A DNA stretch of 64,000 nucleotides from Candidatus Bathyarchaeota archaeon (GTDB lineage: Archaea; Thermoproteota; Bathyarchaeia; TCS64). The stretch is taken from the NCBI GenBank assembly GCA_018396865.1, contig JAGTRB010000006.1, forward strand, positions 1 through 64,000. The letters run 5' to 3'. The notes below the pieces were generated by a model. That model was given only the letters and a program-made list of their open reading frames with translations. It had not been told where the DNA came from and did not search any database. Position 1 is the first letter of the stretch. Every line of letters begins with the position of its first letter. Below are positions 34,849 through 42,806 of this stretch, in pieces. The translations under genes were made by a program, and so were the position numbers.

Positions 34849-36432
34849 ATGGGACGAGGCAGCAGAATAGTCCTGACGGCTGATAGAACCCTAATGAGCG
34901 GATATAACGGGCACATCTTCTTGGGCTTCAGCGCCTGCGTCCCGAGGGGCATCATCCCTGACAGGCTCTACTTCTCCATATTCTGCCCCCCGGTGGAGGC
35001 CGAGGGGGACGGCTCAGCGAGGCTCGCCCCCTGCGGAACCAGAAAGATCGAGGCAGCCCTCCTAGAATATGGGTTCAGGAGGGAGGATGTGATCGTGGCT
35101 CACCCAGAACATCTCGGGAAGGCGGTGGGCCCCGAGACTAAGGTTTTGGGGATCACAGAGAACGATCCATTGGGGATAGGCCCAGCCACCTCGACCTTCA
35201 CCCAGCTCTTTGGAGGGGAGGCCTACATGGCCCTGAAGTTCAGGGAGCTCCTCATGCATCCATCCATAAAGCTTTACAGGCCCAAGATCATCGTCGGCGG
35301 ACCTGGGGCATGGCAGATAGACGAGGAGGCTAGGAGAAGGCTTGGAATAGACTGCGTGGTGGTAGGGGAGGGGGAGAAGGTGGTGGGACCATTATTCGAG
35401 AAGGCGGTGAGGGGGGAGAGGATACCCGAACGGGTAGAGGGGGAAGCCGTAGAGGTTGAGAGGATACCGGTGATCAGAGGGGCCACCATAAACGGGATCA
35501 TAGAGATAGCGAGGGGGTGCGGGAGGGGATGTGCCTTCTGCATCCCCACACTCCAGAACTACAGGTGCCTCCCGATAGAGCACATCCTCAAAGAGGTGGA
35601 GGTGAACAGGAGGGCTGGAAAGGATCCCCTACTACACGCCGAGGATGTGCTGAGATACGGAGCGAAGGGGCTGGAGATAAACAGGGAGGCAGTCGTCGAC
35701 CTCTTTAAGGCGGTTAAGGGTTATCCGGGGGTGGAGAATGTTGGGATAAGCCACTTCGCCCTTGCATCAGTGGTAGCTGCCCCTGACCTAGTCGAGGAGA
35801 TATCGAAGATACTGGGAGCCGGCGAGAGGGGAAGATTCATTGGAGGACAGACGGGCATAGAGACGGGGAGCCCCCGGCTCATCAGGAGGCATATGCTCGG
35901 TAAATGCAAGCCCTTCCAGCCCGAGGAATGGCCCGAGGTCGTCCTCAGAGCCTTCGAGATACTCTCAGAGAACAGCTGGGTTCCATGCGCCACCATCATC
36001 CTGGGCCTGCCCGGTGAGACAGACAGGGACGCTGAGGAGACCGCTAGGCTGGTTGAGGAGCTAAGACCGTTCAAGAGCCTTATCGTCCCACTGTTCCTTG
36101 TCTCAGCCGGAGGCCTAAAAAGGGATTCGGAGTCCTTCACCCTGGAGAAGATGACACGGGTTCATGGGGAGGCCTTCATAAGGTGCTGGGAGCACAACAT
36201 ATACTGGATACCCGAGATCTTCAATGAGAGGCTAAAGGGAAGCATCAAGAATAGAATTATAAGGAGAGGCCTAAATCTGATAGTATCATATGGGTTGAAA
36301 AAGGGTAAAGAGCTCATAAAAAGATGCAAGGAAGAATATGATTATGACATAAAGGCTATGATAAAGGACTTCAGAAAAGGTACGGTTGAAGTTGATCAGA
36401 TAAGTGCATTACCACAAATTCAAAGATATTAA
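34849..36432 (+). CDS. B12-binding-domain radical SAM protein
   Basis: 527 residues. The N-terminal half contains a Rossmann-like cobalamin-type region (KVLGITENDPLGIGPATSTF, IIVGGPGAWQ, CVVVGEGEKVV). The radical SAM cluster motif follows at Cys224/228/231 (ARGCGRGCAFC), then TGIETGSPRL and ILGLPGETDRDAEETARL. Homologues form an archaeal family of unknown reaction; class B radical SAM enzymes often methylate. A helical basic C-terminus of about 70 residues ends the protein. Context: preceded by a PadR pair; no substrate gene is evident. Confidence 0.85.
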   Translation: MGRGSRIVLTADRTLMSGYNGHIFLGFSACVPRGIIPDRLYFSIFCPPVEAEGDGSARLAPCGTRKIEAALLEYGFRREDVIVAHPEHLGKAVGPETKVLGITENDPLGIGPATSTFTQLFGGEAYMALKFRELLMHPSIKLYRPKIIVGGPGAWQIDEEARRRLGIDCVVVGEGEKVVGPLFEKAVRGERIPERVEGEAVEVERIPVIRGATINGIIEIARGCGRGCAFCIPTLQNYRCLPIEHILKEVEVNRRAGKDPLLHAEDVLRYGAKGLEINREAVVDLFKAVKGYPGVENVGISHFALASVVAAPDLVEEISKILGAGERGRFIGGQTGIETGSPRLIRRHMLGKCKPFQPEEWPEVVLRAFEILSENSWVPCATIILGLPGETDRDAEETARLVEELRPFKSLIVPLFLVSAGGLKRDSESFTLEKMTRVHGEAFIRCWEHNIYWIPEIFNERLKGSIKNRIIRRGLNLIVSYGLKKGKELIKRCKEEYDYDIKAMIKDFRKGTVEVDQISALPQIQRY

Positions 36433-36446
36433 TAAATTACTATATT

Positions 36447-36599
36447 TTAATGATTTTTATGATTGATATGAAGCATATAACATCCAATAATGGTGATTAA
36501 AACAAATGGTATTAAAATTAAGTAAATTTTCAGTGGAATTGAATTCTCTATTATCGTCCCTCCTACTCCTCCGAAGACCTCAAATCCAGCCGAGCCAGG
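36447..36599 (-). pseudogene. C-terminal fragment of a membrane-anchored surface protein
   Basis: A start-less frame ending at 36447 reads AGFEVFGGVGGTIIENS, then a hydrophobic run (YLILIPFVLITIIGCYML), then HINHKNH. This is the layout of archaeal C-terminal anchors: a VGG motif, a membrane segment and a short polar tail. No N-terminal part of such a protein exists upstream; instead the HEPN remnant overlaps it. It is a displaced gene end. Confidence 0.5.
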
Positions 36600-36812
36600 C
36601 GCACAGCAACGATGGTCAAGGGCGTCATGAGGTCATGGGCCCCAGGGGGCCTCTCTCTTCTTTTTGCCATTATAGCAGCCTTAAAGCACTTCTCGAGTGC
36701 CTGCTGAGCTGCGAATAGAGCCCAGTTCGGCCTTCCCTCTCGGAGAGCTGACTCTGCCTCTTCTAGGTCGATGATAGCGCCGTCATACCAGGTCTCTGGC
36801 CTCCTCTCTCAT
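36563..36812 (-). pseudogene. Frameshifted HEPN-domain protein remnant
   Basis: ATG at 36812 reads REEARDLV and hits TGA; one base over, the frame continues IIDLEEAESALREG, WALFAAQQALEKCFKAAI and PPGAHDLMTPL to a TAG at 36563. The aaQQA-EK-lKA and HDL segments are diagnostic of HEPN domains (toxins or accessory subunits usually paired with MNT nucleotidyltransferases). It is shortened at the C-terminus by some 30-40 residues and lacks an MNT partner. Decayed toxin-antitoxin or defence relic. Confidence 0.75.
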
Positions 36813-36940
36813 ATTAACCCCCTCGGGAGGCTTCAGTTCCATATCTGTTTTTTCTCATGGATCCTTTTAGAATCTTCTGTTTGGACATCTCTCGAAATAG
36901 GAGAGACAATGGTTTATGTTTGGTTCAGAAAAAAGGTTAT

Positions 36941-37150
36941 TCAGGATGACTGCCTACCAGCCTTCAGTCTCTCCAGCCTCTCGTTTATGTACTTTAACCG
37001 TGTTTCAAGTGCCTCTTTTGCCCTCTCTAACATCCTTACCTCTTCCTCAACCGAGAGGTAGAGGGGCATACAGCAGAATCTGGGGTGGATATGTCTGGTG
37101 TAGGGGGGAGCGTGGCAGTGGTAGTGGTGATGTTCATTGGGATGGCACAT
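36941..37150 (-). CDS. Small His/Cys-rich coiled-coil protein (DUF5320-like)
   Basis: 69 residues. The N-terminal third has seven or more His and three Cys (CHPNEHHHYHCHAPP and HIHPRFCC), which suggests metal binding. The rest is one coiled-coil helix (VEEEVRMLERAKEALETRLK). Small archaeal proteins with a metal-rich head and such a coil are seen in the DUF5320 group; function unknown. A strong TATA box lies at the distance expected for a leaderless transcript. Confidence 0.65.
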   Translation of the reverse strand: MCHPNEHHHYHCHAPPYTRHIHPRFCCMPLYLSVEEEVRMLERAKEALETRLKYINERLERLKAGRQSS

Positions 37151-37173
37151 GGTTCTCGATTTAAAGAGACAAA

Positions 37174-37188
37174 GTTATATATATAAAT
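37174..37188 (-). promoter_or_regulatory. TATA box for the His/Cys-rich small gene
   Basis: On the minus strand atttatatatataac lies 24-38 bases before the ATG at 37150, the spacing of a leaderless archaeal transcript. Confidence 0.65.
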
Positions 37189-37213
37189 GTTACTTATTCT
37201 AGCTGCGGGGATC

Positions 37214-38485
37214 CTATCCCCTCTGGAGCTTAGAGGACTCCTCAGAAGAGGGTTTTTTAGTCAATTGCCTCGAGGCGATGGCTGGTCCTAGGAAGGCCGC
37301 GACCAGGATAGTTCCAATGACTATTGGAACTGCAAGGTCAGTGTAGATCTCGGGCCTCGGGAAGAACCTCCTGTTCGGGTCGAAGATCATTGGGAGTTGA
37401 GACATGACGAGGACCGGGAGGCCCTGGGCGAAGATGATGCGGCTTATCACCTTTTCTTGGGCCGTGAAGCCGGGGAGCCTCCCCAGTGCCGTGGCAACTG
37501 CGTATCTAATGATGAGGATCAGGGTCATAACTCCAAGCCCGAGTAAGGTATGCTGGAGGGAGAGGGTAGCGGTGAGGCCTATGTAGACGAAGTAGAAGGA
37601 TTTTATCATGAAGGTTATCTCCTCATGGAACTCCCTCAACCTCCTCTTATCTATCCTGACATCGCTCTCAACCCCCAACCTCCTTATAATGTATCTGGAG
37701 TTTGTCATAGCCAGGCCCAGGGTTAGGGCTGCTATGGGGCCTCCACCCTCACCTACAAGACTCTCCGCCATGATGTAGGTGGGGAAGAGCGCCGCTATGG
37801 TGAGGATATAGTTGAAGGGCTTACCCCTGAGCCTATCCAGCACCTCAGCCCATATTAGGCCGATGGCGAATCCCAAGAGGGAGGATAAGAAGAGGACATA
37901 GATGATCTCTTTAAGAACGTCTGTGGGAGATATTGTCGGCGACATGACCATACGGATGAGGGCTATTGAGGTTATGATGCATATTGGATCGGAGAGTATG
38001 GACTCCATAAGGAGGGTGACGCGGCAGCTCTCAATATCAGGCACGATACTCTCCATGCCGTTGAGGATGGATGAGACCGCGATGGTGCTGGCGCCCCCGA
38101 TCATAGCTCCAAGAAGTATAGCCTGCAGAAGGGTAAACATCTGGGGCATGAGGAGATTTAGGAAAAATCCCACTGAAAAGACGATTGAGAGGAATGTTGC
38201 AACCGTTAAGAGGACCGATTTCACCATATTCCTAGCCACTAGAATTATGTCTATGTTTATCCCTGCGTCGAAAAGGATGATGCAGAGGGCTATCACGCTC
38301 ATCAAAGGCGAGACGGAGAGGAAGACCTCCCTCTCGAAGTATCCGAATACTGGGCCGAGAAGGATCCCGAAGGCTAGAAGCCAGATCATATCCGGCACCC
38401 TCGTCTTGGTGTAGAAGAGGCCGCTGACATAGCCAAGGAAGATGGTCGAGGAGAAGAGGAGGAGCAGTTTACCGGCATCCAACAA
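37214..38485 (-). CDS. Cation:proton antiporter (CPA1/NhaP-like)
   Basis: 423 residues with 11-13 transmembrane segments. Signature features are LFDAGINIDI in the fifth segment region, GGASTIAVSS, and ESILSDP (the ES/DP motif with the ion-binding acid of the NhaP group). It exchanges Na+ or K+ for protons across the membrane and maintains ion and pH balance. A basic cytoplasmic tail follows the last segment. Single gene, 63 bases upstream of the small His/Cys-rich protein gene on the opposite reading side. Confidence 0.82.
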   Translation of the reverse strand: MLDAGKLLLLFSSTIFLGYVSGLFYTKTRVPDMIWLLAFGILLGPVFGYFEREVFLSVSPLMSVIALCIILFDAGINIDIILVARNMVKSVLLTVATFLSIVFSVGFFLNLLMPQMFTLLQAILLGAMIGGASTIAVSSILNGMESIVPDIESCRVTLLMESILSDPICIITSIALIRMVMSPTISPTDVLKEIIYVLFLSSLLGFAIGLIWAEVLDRLRGKPFNYILTIAALFPTYIMAESLVGEGGGPIAALTLGLAMTNSRYIIRRLGVESDVRIDKRRLREFHEEITFMIKSFYFVYIGLTATLSLQHTLLGLGVMTLILIIRYAVATALGRLPGFTAQEKVISRIIFAQGLPVLVMSQLPMIFDPNRRFFPRPEIYTDLAVPIVIGTILVAAFLGPAIASRQLTKKPSSEESSKLQRG

Positions 38486-38683
38486 CTCAAGTCCTCCCTA
38501 AAATAGCCACCTAGAGGATTAAAAAGACGTCGAAAGGGCCTAAATGAAGATCCTCTCAGCAAGCCCTAAGAGCGAGAAAAATAAAGCTGGGACTGGAGTC
38601 CGAGACCTTAGATACGGGCTCTCCCCAATCAAAAGGGGATTATGCCAGATGTTTTAGAGATATGAAAGAGGCATTTTTGCAGC

Positions 38684-39067
38684 CTAAAGCTCTTTCTCGA
38701 AGTGTATGCGATAGAAATTGATGAGATCATCCATCACGGCCTTACGGGCCATCAGGGCCTCTATCCCAGCCTTTAGAAAACGAGCTCCGGCCTCTGTCAC
38801 CCTGTAAACCCGCCTGTCAGGCCCTGAGATGTTCTCATCCCATGTCGATTCCAAAAGGCCTCTGCTCTCCATCCTCCTCAAGATGGTGTAGACGGAGCCG
38901 GATTCCAGCCTCCCGGGCTGGACGAAGCCACGCCTCTGGAGCTCCTCCATGAGCTGGTATCCGTGAGAGGGCTTCTCATAGAGGAGCCTTAGGAAGAGGA
39001 ACTGTATCCATCCCCTCTCCGGGAAGTGGTGGCACCTCTCTGCTGATCTTCTGCCACAGCCGCACAT
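38684..39067 (-). CDS. PadR family transcriptional regulator with Cys-rich N-terminus
   Basis: 127 residues; MCGCGRRSAERCHH precedes a PadR winged helix (FLFLRLLYEKPSHGYQLMEEL, ESGSVYTILRRMESRGLL, RRVYRVTEAG). The N-terminal Cys/His cluster might sense metal or redox state. It is divergent from the broken MOT1-type transporter gene, so it could have regulated that gene. Confidence 0.9.
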   Translation of the reverse strand: MCGCGRRSAERCHHFPERGWIQFLFLRLLYEKPSHGYQLMEELQRRGFVQPGRLESGSVYTILRRMESRGLLESTWDENISGPDRRVYRVTEAGARFLKAGIEALMARKAVMDDLINFYRIHFEKEL

Positions 39068-39085
39068 CTCAAGGGTTTATAACCA

Positions 39086-39100
39086 TGTTATATTTAAAGG
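39086..39100. promoter_or_regulatory. Shared AT-rich promoter element between PadR gene and MOT1 remnant
   Basis: gttatatttaaagg lies 20-34 bases before the starts of both divergent genes (ATG 39067 minus, ATG 39120 plus), so both promoters overlap here and both transcripts would be nearly leaderless. A repressor binding here could act on both. Confidence 0.5.
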
Positions 39101-39119
39101 GCTTCCAAGGTTATTTAGC

Positions 39120-39541
39120 ATGGAGTATTGTAGAAGGGGGAAGAGAGGCGGACTCAGGTTCAACATTAGGGAGCTTGGAGGGGCTCTGGGAGGCTTTGGG
39201 CCTCTGCACCCCCTATTCCTCTCCTCCGTAAGGGTGTTGGGCCTCAACCCGTATCGATGATGCTGGTCATAGGCGCCTCAAACATCTTGTTGGAAGCCTA
39301 TTATAGGATTCCGCTTCCAATAGAGTCCATGAAGGCCCTCGCGATACACGCCCTAGCAAATCGATGGGATACGAGCTTGATGTTCGCCACAGCCTTCGGA
39401 ACCGCGATCCTATGGCTCTTCCTCTCCCTCTCAGGCCTACTAGATAGGCTGCTCGCCAGGATCTTCACCTGCTCTTCCTCCTTCTCCGTTTGGATGATCG
39501 TGCAAACGGAGAATATTGGGGCTCGATTAGGGCCTCCCTGA
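39120..39541 (+). pseudogene. Split and truncated MOT1/SulP-like molybdate transporter
   Basis: The first frame (39120-39260) reads RFNIRELGGALGGFGPLHPL, a MOT1-type start. A second frame beginning at 39257 (ATGA overlap) continues MLVIGASNILLEAYYRIPLP, then ESMKALAIHALA and GTAILWLFLSLSGLLDRL. Together these match the first quarter of putative molybdate/sulfate permeases (GGxGDxGPLxP and PVQPMKAIAAIAL). Beyond GLLDRL homology stops, and the family needs about 350-400 residues, so it is non-functional. It is interesting beside a molybdenum-cofactor operon 13 kb away. Confidence 0.72.
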
Positions 39542-39647
39542 CCAGGACCTTCTCGGGATCCAATCCCCAGGCTCGCACCATCTCCTTCAGCATCTCAAGC
39601 CTCCCAGCTCTTGTCTTGGACCTTATGAAATAATATGATATTTGGCC
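39465..39647 (-). pseudogene. Possible 3' fragment resembling hydrogenase iron-sulfur subunit (MvhD-like)
   Basis: A start-less minus-strand frame reads YYFIRSKTRAGRLEMLKEMV followed by AWGLDPEKVLVREALIEP, with a basic tail. The pattern of R..R...LK..L...GLdPE...... resembles the C-terminus of MvhD/FrhD-like subunits that link hydrogenase to heterodisulfide reductase. No cysteines remain. Weak; may equally be another helix-turn fragment. Confidence 0.25.
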
Positions 39648-39701
39648 TTAGAGGTTGGCCTCAAAGGATTTCTTGATTGTGTTCTAAACTCGATTAATCC
39701 T

Positions 39702-41048
39702 TTAGGAAGCTGGAGGATTATACCATGAGACCTTTCCTATAAGACCATAATACCTTCCATACTTCAAGTAGACAGCCCTGTCGTTGAGGTATCCATATCC
39801 CCATATATCATAGTCGGCCGTCTCTCTATCTCCATTCTCGTCCAGTTTGCACCATCCGCTAGCACCGAAGGTTGTTGATGCAATTATTGGAATAACCTCG
39901 ATCAGTCTCTCTACATCATCAGTCCTAGCCTCAAGGATAGATCTTGCGATGATCCAGGCAATATCATATCTATTGGCCATTATGAAATCTAGATTTTCGG
40001 AAGATAGTTTAAAATATCTCTCATTTAGCCTAGTGTATGAATATGATTCTACTGGAGCTGGGAGAGGGCTGAATATCCCGAGGTGAGCAGCCTCCTCCCC
40101 AGCCTCATCTAAAAAGAATCTGTTCTTCGCTGTATAATGGACCCCGAACCATGGCAGACCATAGAGGATCGGATATTTTTTAATCTCTTTTAATAGCTTA
40201 CAGAACTGGTCAGCGCCTATGACCTGGACAGCCACATGCCCAGGCCCAAAACTTCCGATCAACCTTTGGGCGATCACCTCAGCATCATCTAAATAGCTGG
40301 TGACATTAACCTCCCAGAGAGGTTCGGGAATCAAAATCCTCTCCAGCCTAATCCCACCGCGACGGGTGAACTCATGCTCCAACCTATTGAAGAGTTTCTC
40401 CTCGAACTCCCCTTCGGCTTGAATGACGATGATGGCATTTATGCCCCTGTCTCGTAGCACCTCAGCCAGGACCCGAGCCTGGCTCAAATCATCAGGGCAA
40501 AGCCTAAGAAGGCTGTCTCCACCCCTCGCCAACTGAAAGGAGCTTGCCGATGGGCTGAATAGAAGCATCCCATTAGCCTCAACATATGGCATACTCATGT
40601 AGGTGTGACTGGACCAAGGATGACCTATAACTATGTCGATGCCCATCTTCTTAAACTCCTGAAGATTACCTAAAACTAAACTTATATTTTCCTTATTATT
40701 TCTAACAATAAAATTGAATTTAATATTATAACCTAAATTATTGCAATATTCGTTTATATCTTTTTCAACAATTTCTTTAAAAAACTTTTCGGTTACATAA
40801 TAATCATCGTCGGATGTTGCTGTAACCCCTATATTAATAGTCATATTTTCCATTAACTTATTACTCAAGACATATATCTCTTTTTTTAACTGCTCATTTT
40901 CCATATTTAAAACTTGAAGCTGATTATTAAGCCTATTAATTCTATCCATAAGAAGTGCAGATAACCCCCAACCTAAAACGACTAAAACAATCAAGGAACC
41001 AGTTATCCATTTCATGGACATATTAATAAACTCTCCATCTACTCGCAA
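39702..41048 (-). CDS. Membrane-anchored type-1 periplasmic-binding-protein-like receptor (copy A)
   Basis: 448 residues. An N-terminal signal anchor (ITGSLIVLVVLGWGLSALL) is followed by a coiled-coil stalk (INRLNNQLQVLNMENEQLKK). The extracellular domain is of the Peripla_BP_6/ANF-receptor type: INIGVTATSDDDY, a VIGHPWSSHTYMSMPYVEA segment, LLFSPSASSFQLAR, RLCPDDLSQARVLAEVL. It ends with ASGWCKLDENGDRETADYDI. Members bind amino acids or amides for ABC uptake or sensing. No permease or ATPase gene is near. Preceded by a small secreted-protein gene 24 bases upstream; the same pair recurs at 52841-54621. The first part of the gene is notably AT-rich. Confidence 0.78.
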   Translation of the reverse strand: MRVDGEFINMSMKWITGSLIVLVVLGWGLSALLMDRINRLNNQLQVLNMENEQLKKEIYVLSNKLMENMTINIGVTATSDDDYYVTEKFFKEIVEKDINEYCNNLGYNIKFNFIVRNNKENISLVLGNLQEFKKMGIDIVIGHPWSSHTYMSMPYVEANGMLLFSPSASSFQLARGGDSLLRLCPDDLSQARVLAEVLRDRGINAIIVIQAEGEFEEKLFNRLEHEFTRRGGIRLERILIPEPLWEVNVTSYLDDAEVIAQRLIGSFGPGHVAVQVIGADQFCKLLKEIKKYPILYGLPWFGVHYTAKNRFFLDEAGEEAAHLGIFSPLPAPVESYSYTRLNERYFKLSSENLDFIMANRYDIAWIIARSILEARTDDVERLIEVIPIIASTTFGASGWCKLDENGDRETADYDIWGYGYLNDRAVYLKYGRYYGLIGKVSWYNPPAS

Positions 41049-41072
41049 AAGAAAAGGTACATGCCATAAAAC

Positions 41073-41468
41073 TCAATGCATCACCCAGTCAATATATCCT
41101 GAAACTTGAAGATATGGATTACCGTTGGGATTAGCTATATGTATGGTGGTAGATTGGTCATTACAGGTTATAGTTGGAGAGCTCTTCCCAACTCCTAATT
41201 GACCACTCCATTTTGGAACACCATTTACATATATTGTCACATCCAATTTATATCCAGGAGGAGATATTGTGCTAATATGGACGCAAACTGCATAAGGCTC
41301 ACGTGTAGAATTGAAGCACTCCCCAGGATCTAGTCCCCTATTAAAATACTCATAGTCATGCCATACTAGAGGATCAACCTCTATGGCATTAACTTTCATC
41401 GATAAGAAGATTAATGAAAGAGGCAAAATTAACAATAGAAATAATAACAGATTAAATTTTTTAATCAT
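41073..41468 (-). CDS. Small secreted protein, partner of receptor copy A
   Basis: 131 residues: a signal peptide (FNLLLFLLLILPLSLIFL, probable cleavage near VNA), then a mature beta-rich domain of about 100 residues. Conserved with copy B: PLVWHDYEYF, a G-x-C, REPYAV.VHI, SSPTI.CNDQ, HIAN and the terminal W[VI]MH. Two cysteines shared by both copies may form a disulfide. No family recognised. First gene of a two-gene unit with the receptor. Role inferred only from linkage, perhaps a ligand or accessory of the receptor. Confidence 0.75.
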   Translation of the reverse strand: MIKKFNLLLFLLLILPLSLIFLSMKVNAIEVDPLVWHDYEYFNRGLDPGECFNSTREPYAVCVHISTISPPGYKLDVTIYVNGVPKWSGQLGVGKSSPTITCNDQSTTIHIANPNGNPYLQVSGYIDWVMH

Positions 41469-41544
41469 GTTAACCCCTAAACATTTATAGAATAAAGTTG
41501 CAAATAAATCTTTCTAAGACTCTATGAGTTCCTTCTCTCCTTTT

Positions 41545-41831
41545 TATTAGTTTTATTTGTTATAGTTTGTTATCTGGAGCCATTCTAGAATCCCGAGCTG
41601 GGAATATGAAAAGATCGTTGGAGGTTATCCGGGTATCGCATCAATTACCTTCGAGGCTAATGGTTGATATAAACTCGATGAGAATGGAGATAGAGAAACC
41701 GCTAACTATGAAATCTATGACTACAAATATGTTAATAGCTTACTAACATATGTATTATGTTATTATAATGTAACTCTAGGCCAAGTTTTTGGATCGAATT
41801 TCTATTTTAATAATGTTAAGCATAATTCATG
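41545..41831 (+). pseudogene. Decayed third copy of the receptor gene (C-terminal part)
   Basis: On the plus strand, GAILESRAGNMKRSLEVI continues after a frameshift as PGIASITFEANG, an in-frame TGA (41665-41667), then YKLDENGDRETANYEIYDY. The matching part of copy A is RSILEARTDDVERLIEVIP, IASTTFGASGW and CKLDENGDRETADYDI. The TGA replaces the conserved Trp codon. Only the last quarter of the gene is recognisable. It lies head to head with copy A's secreted partner. Confidence 0.85.
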
Positions 41832-42219
41832 AGTTCAGATTTCCTAGTTCTAAAATTATAATTACTAAATTACCAAAAAATAATCAGAAAATATTGAATT
41901 TTATAGGTCATTAAAAATATTCTCAAGTTTTAGACTACTGCAAAAAAGTTCTCTAGAAATTGATAACTCGTAGATTATTAACAAAAGAGTACCTTCAAAT
42001 ATCATTATATTGGCAGCTATTTGGGGGATAGAGCTAATAGTAAACTGACTTCACAGAACGGCTATAAAAACATCAATAATAACTAGAAAGTTGTAAATAC
42101 TGCAGAATCACGCAACCACCTGAATACCTTTCCCTGTCTTCCTAGCATTTAATATTTCTCCAAATTTAGTATAGGTGGCAGGCTACCAGGTGGCCTAGCT
42201 CAGCCTATATAGGCCATGA
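41832..42219. other. AT-rich stretch without recognisable genes
   Basis: Very AT-rich (in contrast to the flanks), no open frame above about 40 codons with a plausible start and no tRNA-like fold seen. Probably decayed sequence continuing from the receptor remnant. Confidence 0.5.
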
Positions 42220-42591
42220 ACCCTCACCCTGATCTGGGAGTCGAGCCTTATCCTCCACATCCCACTGGTCGTCATATACTGGCTGGCCCTCGCAATCTCG
42301 GGCCAGGCATCGAGGAGAATCCATCTCTACACATTGCTGACGGTGGGATGCACCCTAACCATGGCTCCAGCCTACTGGCCCAATATACATGGGCTAAGGG
42401 ATCCGGGAGAACACGTCCCCGTGGATGTTGAGTACACCAACCTCTTCGGGCGTCCGAATCCTATCTCAAGTTTCATCGGCCATCTGATGGGGGGCCGCAT
42501 CTACTTCCTCTCCAGCCTCTTCGGCCTTCCTATCCTGATCAAGATAATACTGGAGATTATGGGGTTAGGAGGTTTTATACTACTTTCTTGA
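42220..42591 (+). pseudogene. Fragment of an unknown membrane protein
   Basis: A frame with no usual start codon at its head reads SSLILHIPLVVIYWLALAIS and YTLLTVGCTLTMAPAYWPN, then an amphipathic loop, then YFLSSLFGLPILIKIILEI to a TGA. Three hydrophobic segments suggest an integral membrane protein cut at its 5' end (the region before it is broken by stops at 42217 and earlier). Family not recognised. Confidence 0.4.
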
Positions 42592-42731
42592 AGCTGCTTG
42601 TTCTAGATAAGTATGGGGAGTTATGTGAACAGTTGAGGCGGGTTCTAGGCTATCCTGTCCTTTGTGATCGGGCTGAGGCCGTCATGCTGCTACGTGGGAA
42701 GTTCAGAGATGTGCATACTACCATAATCTGA
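42588..42731 (+). CDS. Possible 47-residue ORF overlapping the membrane fragment
   Basis: A TTG start overlaps the TGA of the preceding frame (TTGA). It reads KLLVLDKYGELCEQLRRVLG, then YPVLCDRAEAVMLLRGKF. It has coding-like composition but is short and unmatched to any family; it may be the N-terminal stub of a truncated gene. Confidence 0.25.
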   Translation: MKLLVLDKYGELCEQLRRVLGYPVLCDRAEAVMLLRGKFRDVHTTII

Positions 42732-42806
42732 GCTATTTTCATAATTTCTTTGGTTTTTTTGCTTTAAATCCATACTATTTTGGGATTATAACCCAAACTC
42801 ATCCCC

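Noticed and set aside
36496-36514. A 19-base match to the start of pstS near 63973-63991 as a mobile repeat
   Set aside because: Both lie in sequences encoding a similar hydrophobic IPFVLI segment, so the match is explained by AT-rich membrane-segment coding and chance.
36506-36718. Plus-strand frame of 70 codons
   Set aside because: It is the antisense of the HEPN remnant and surface-protein tail, which have clear motifs on the minus strand.
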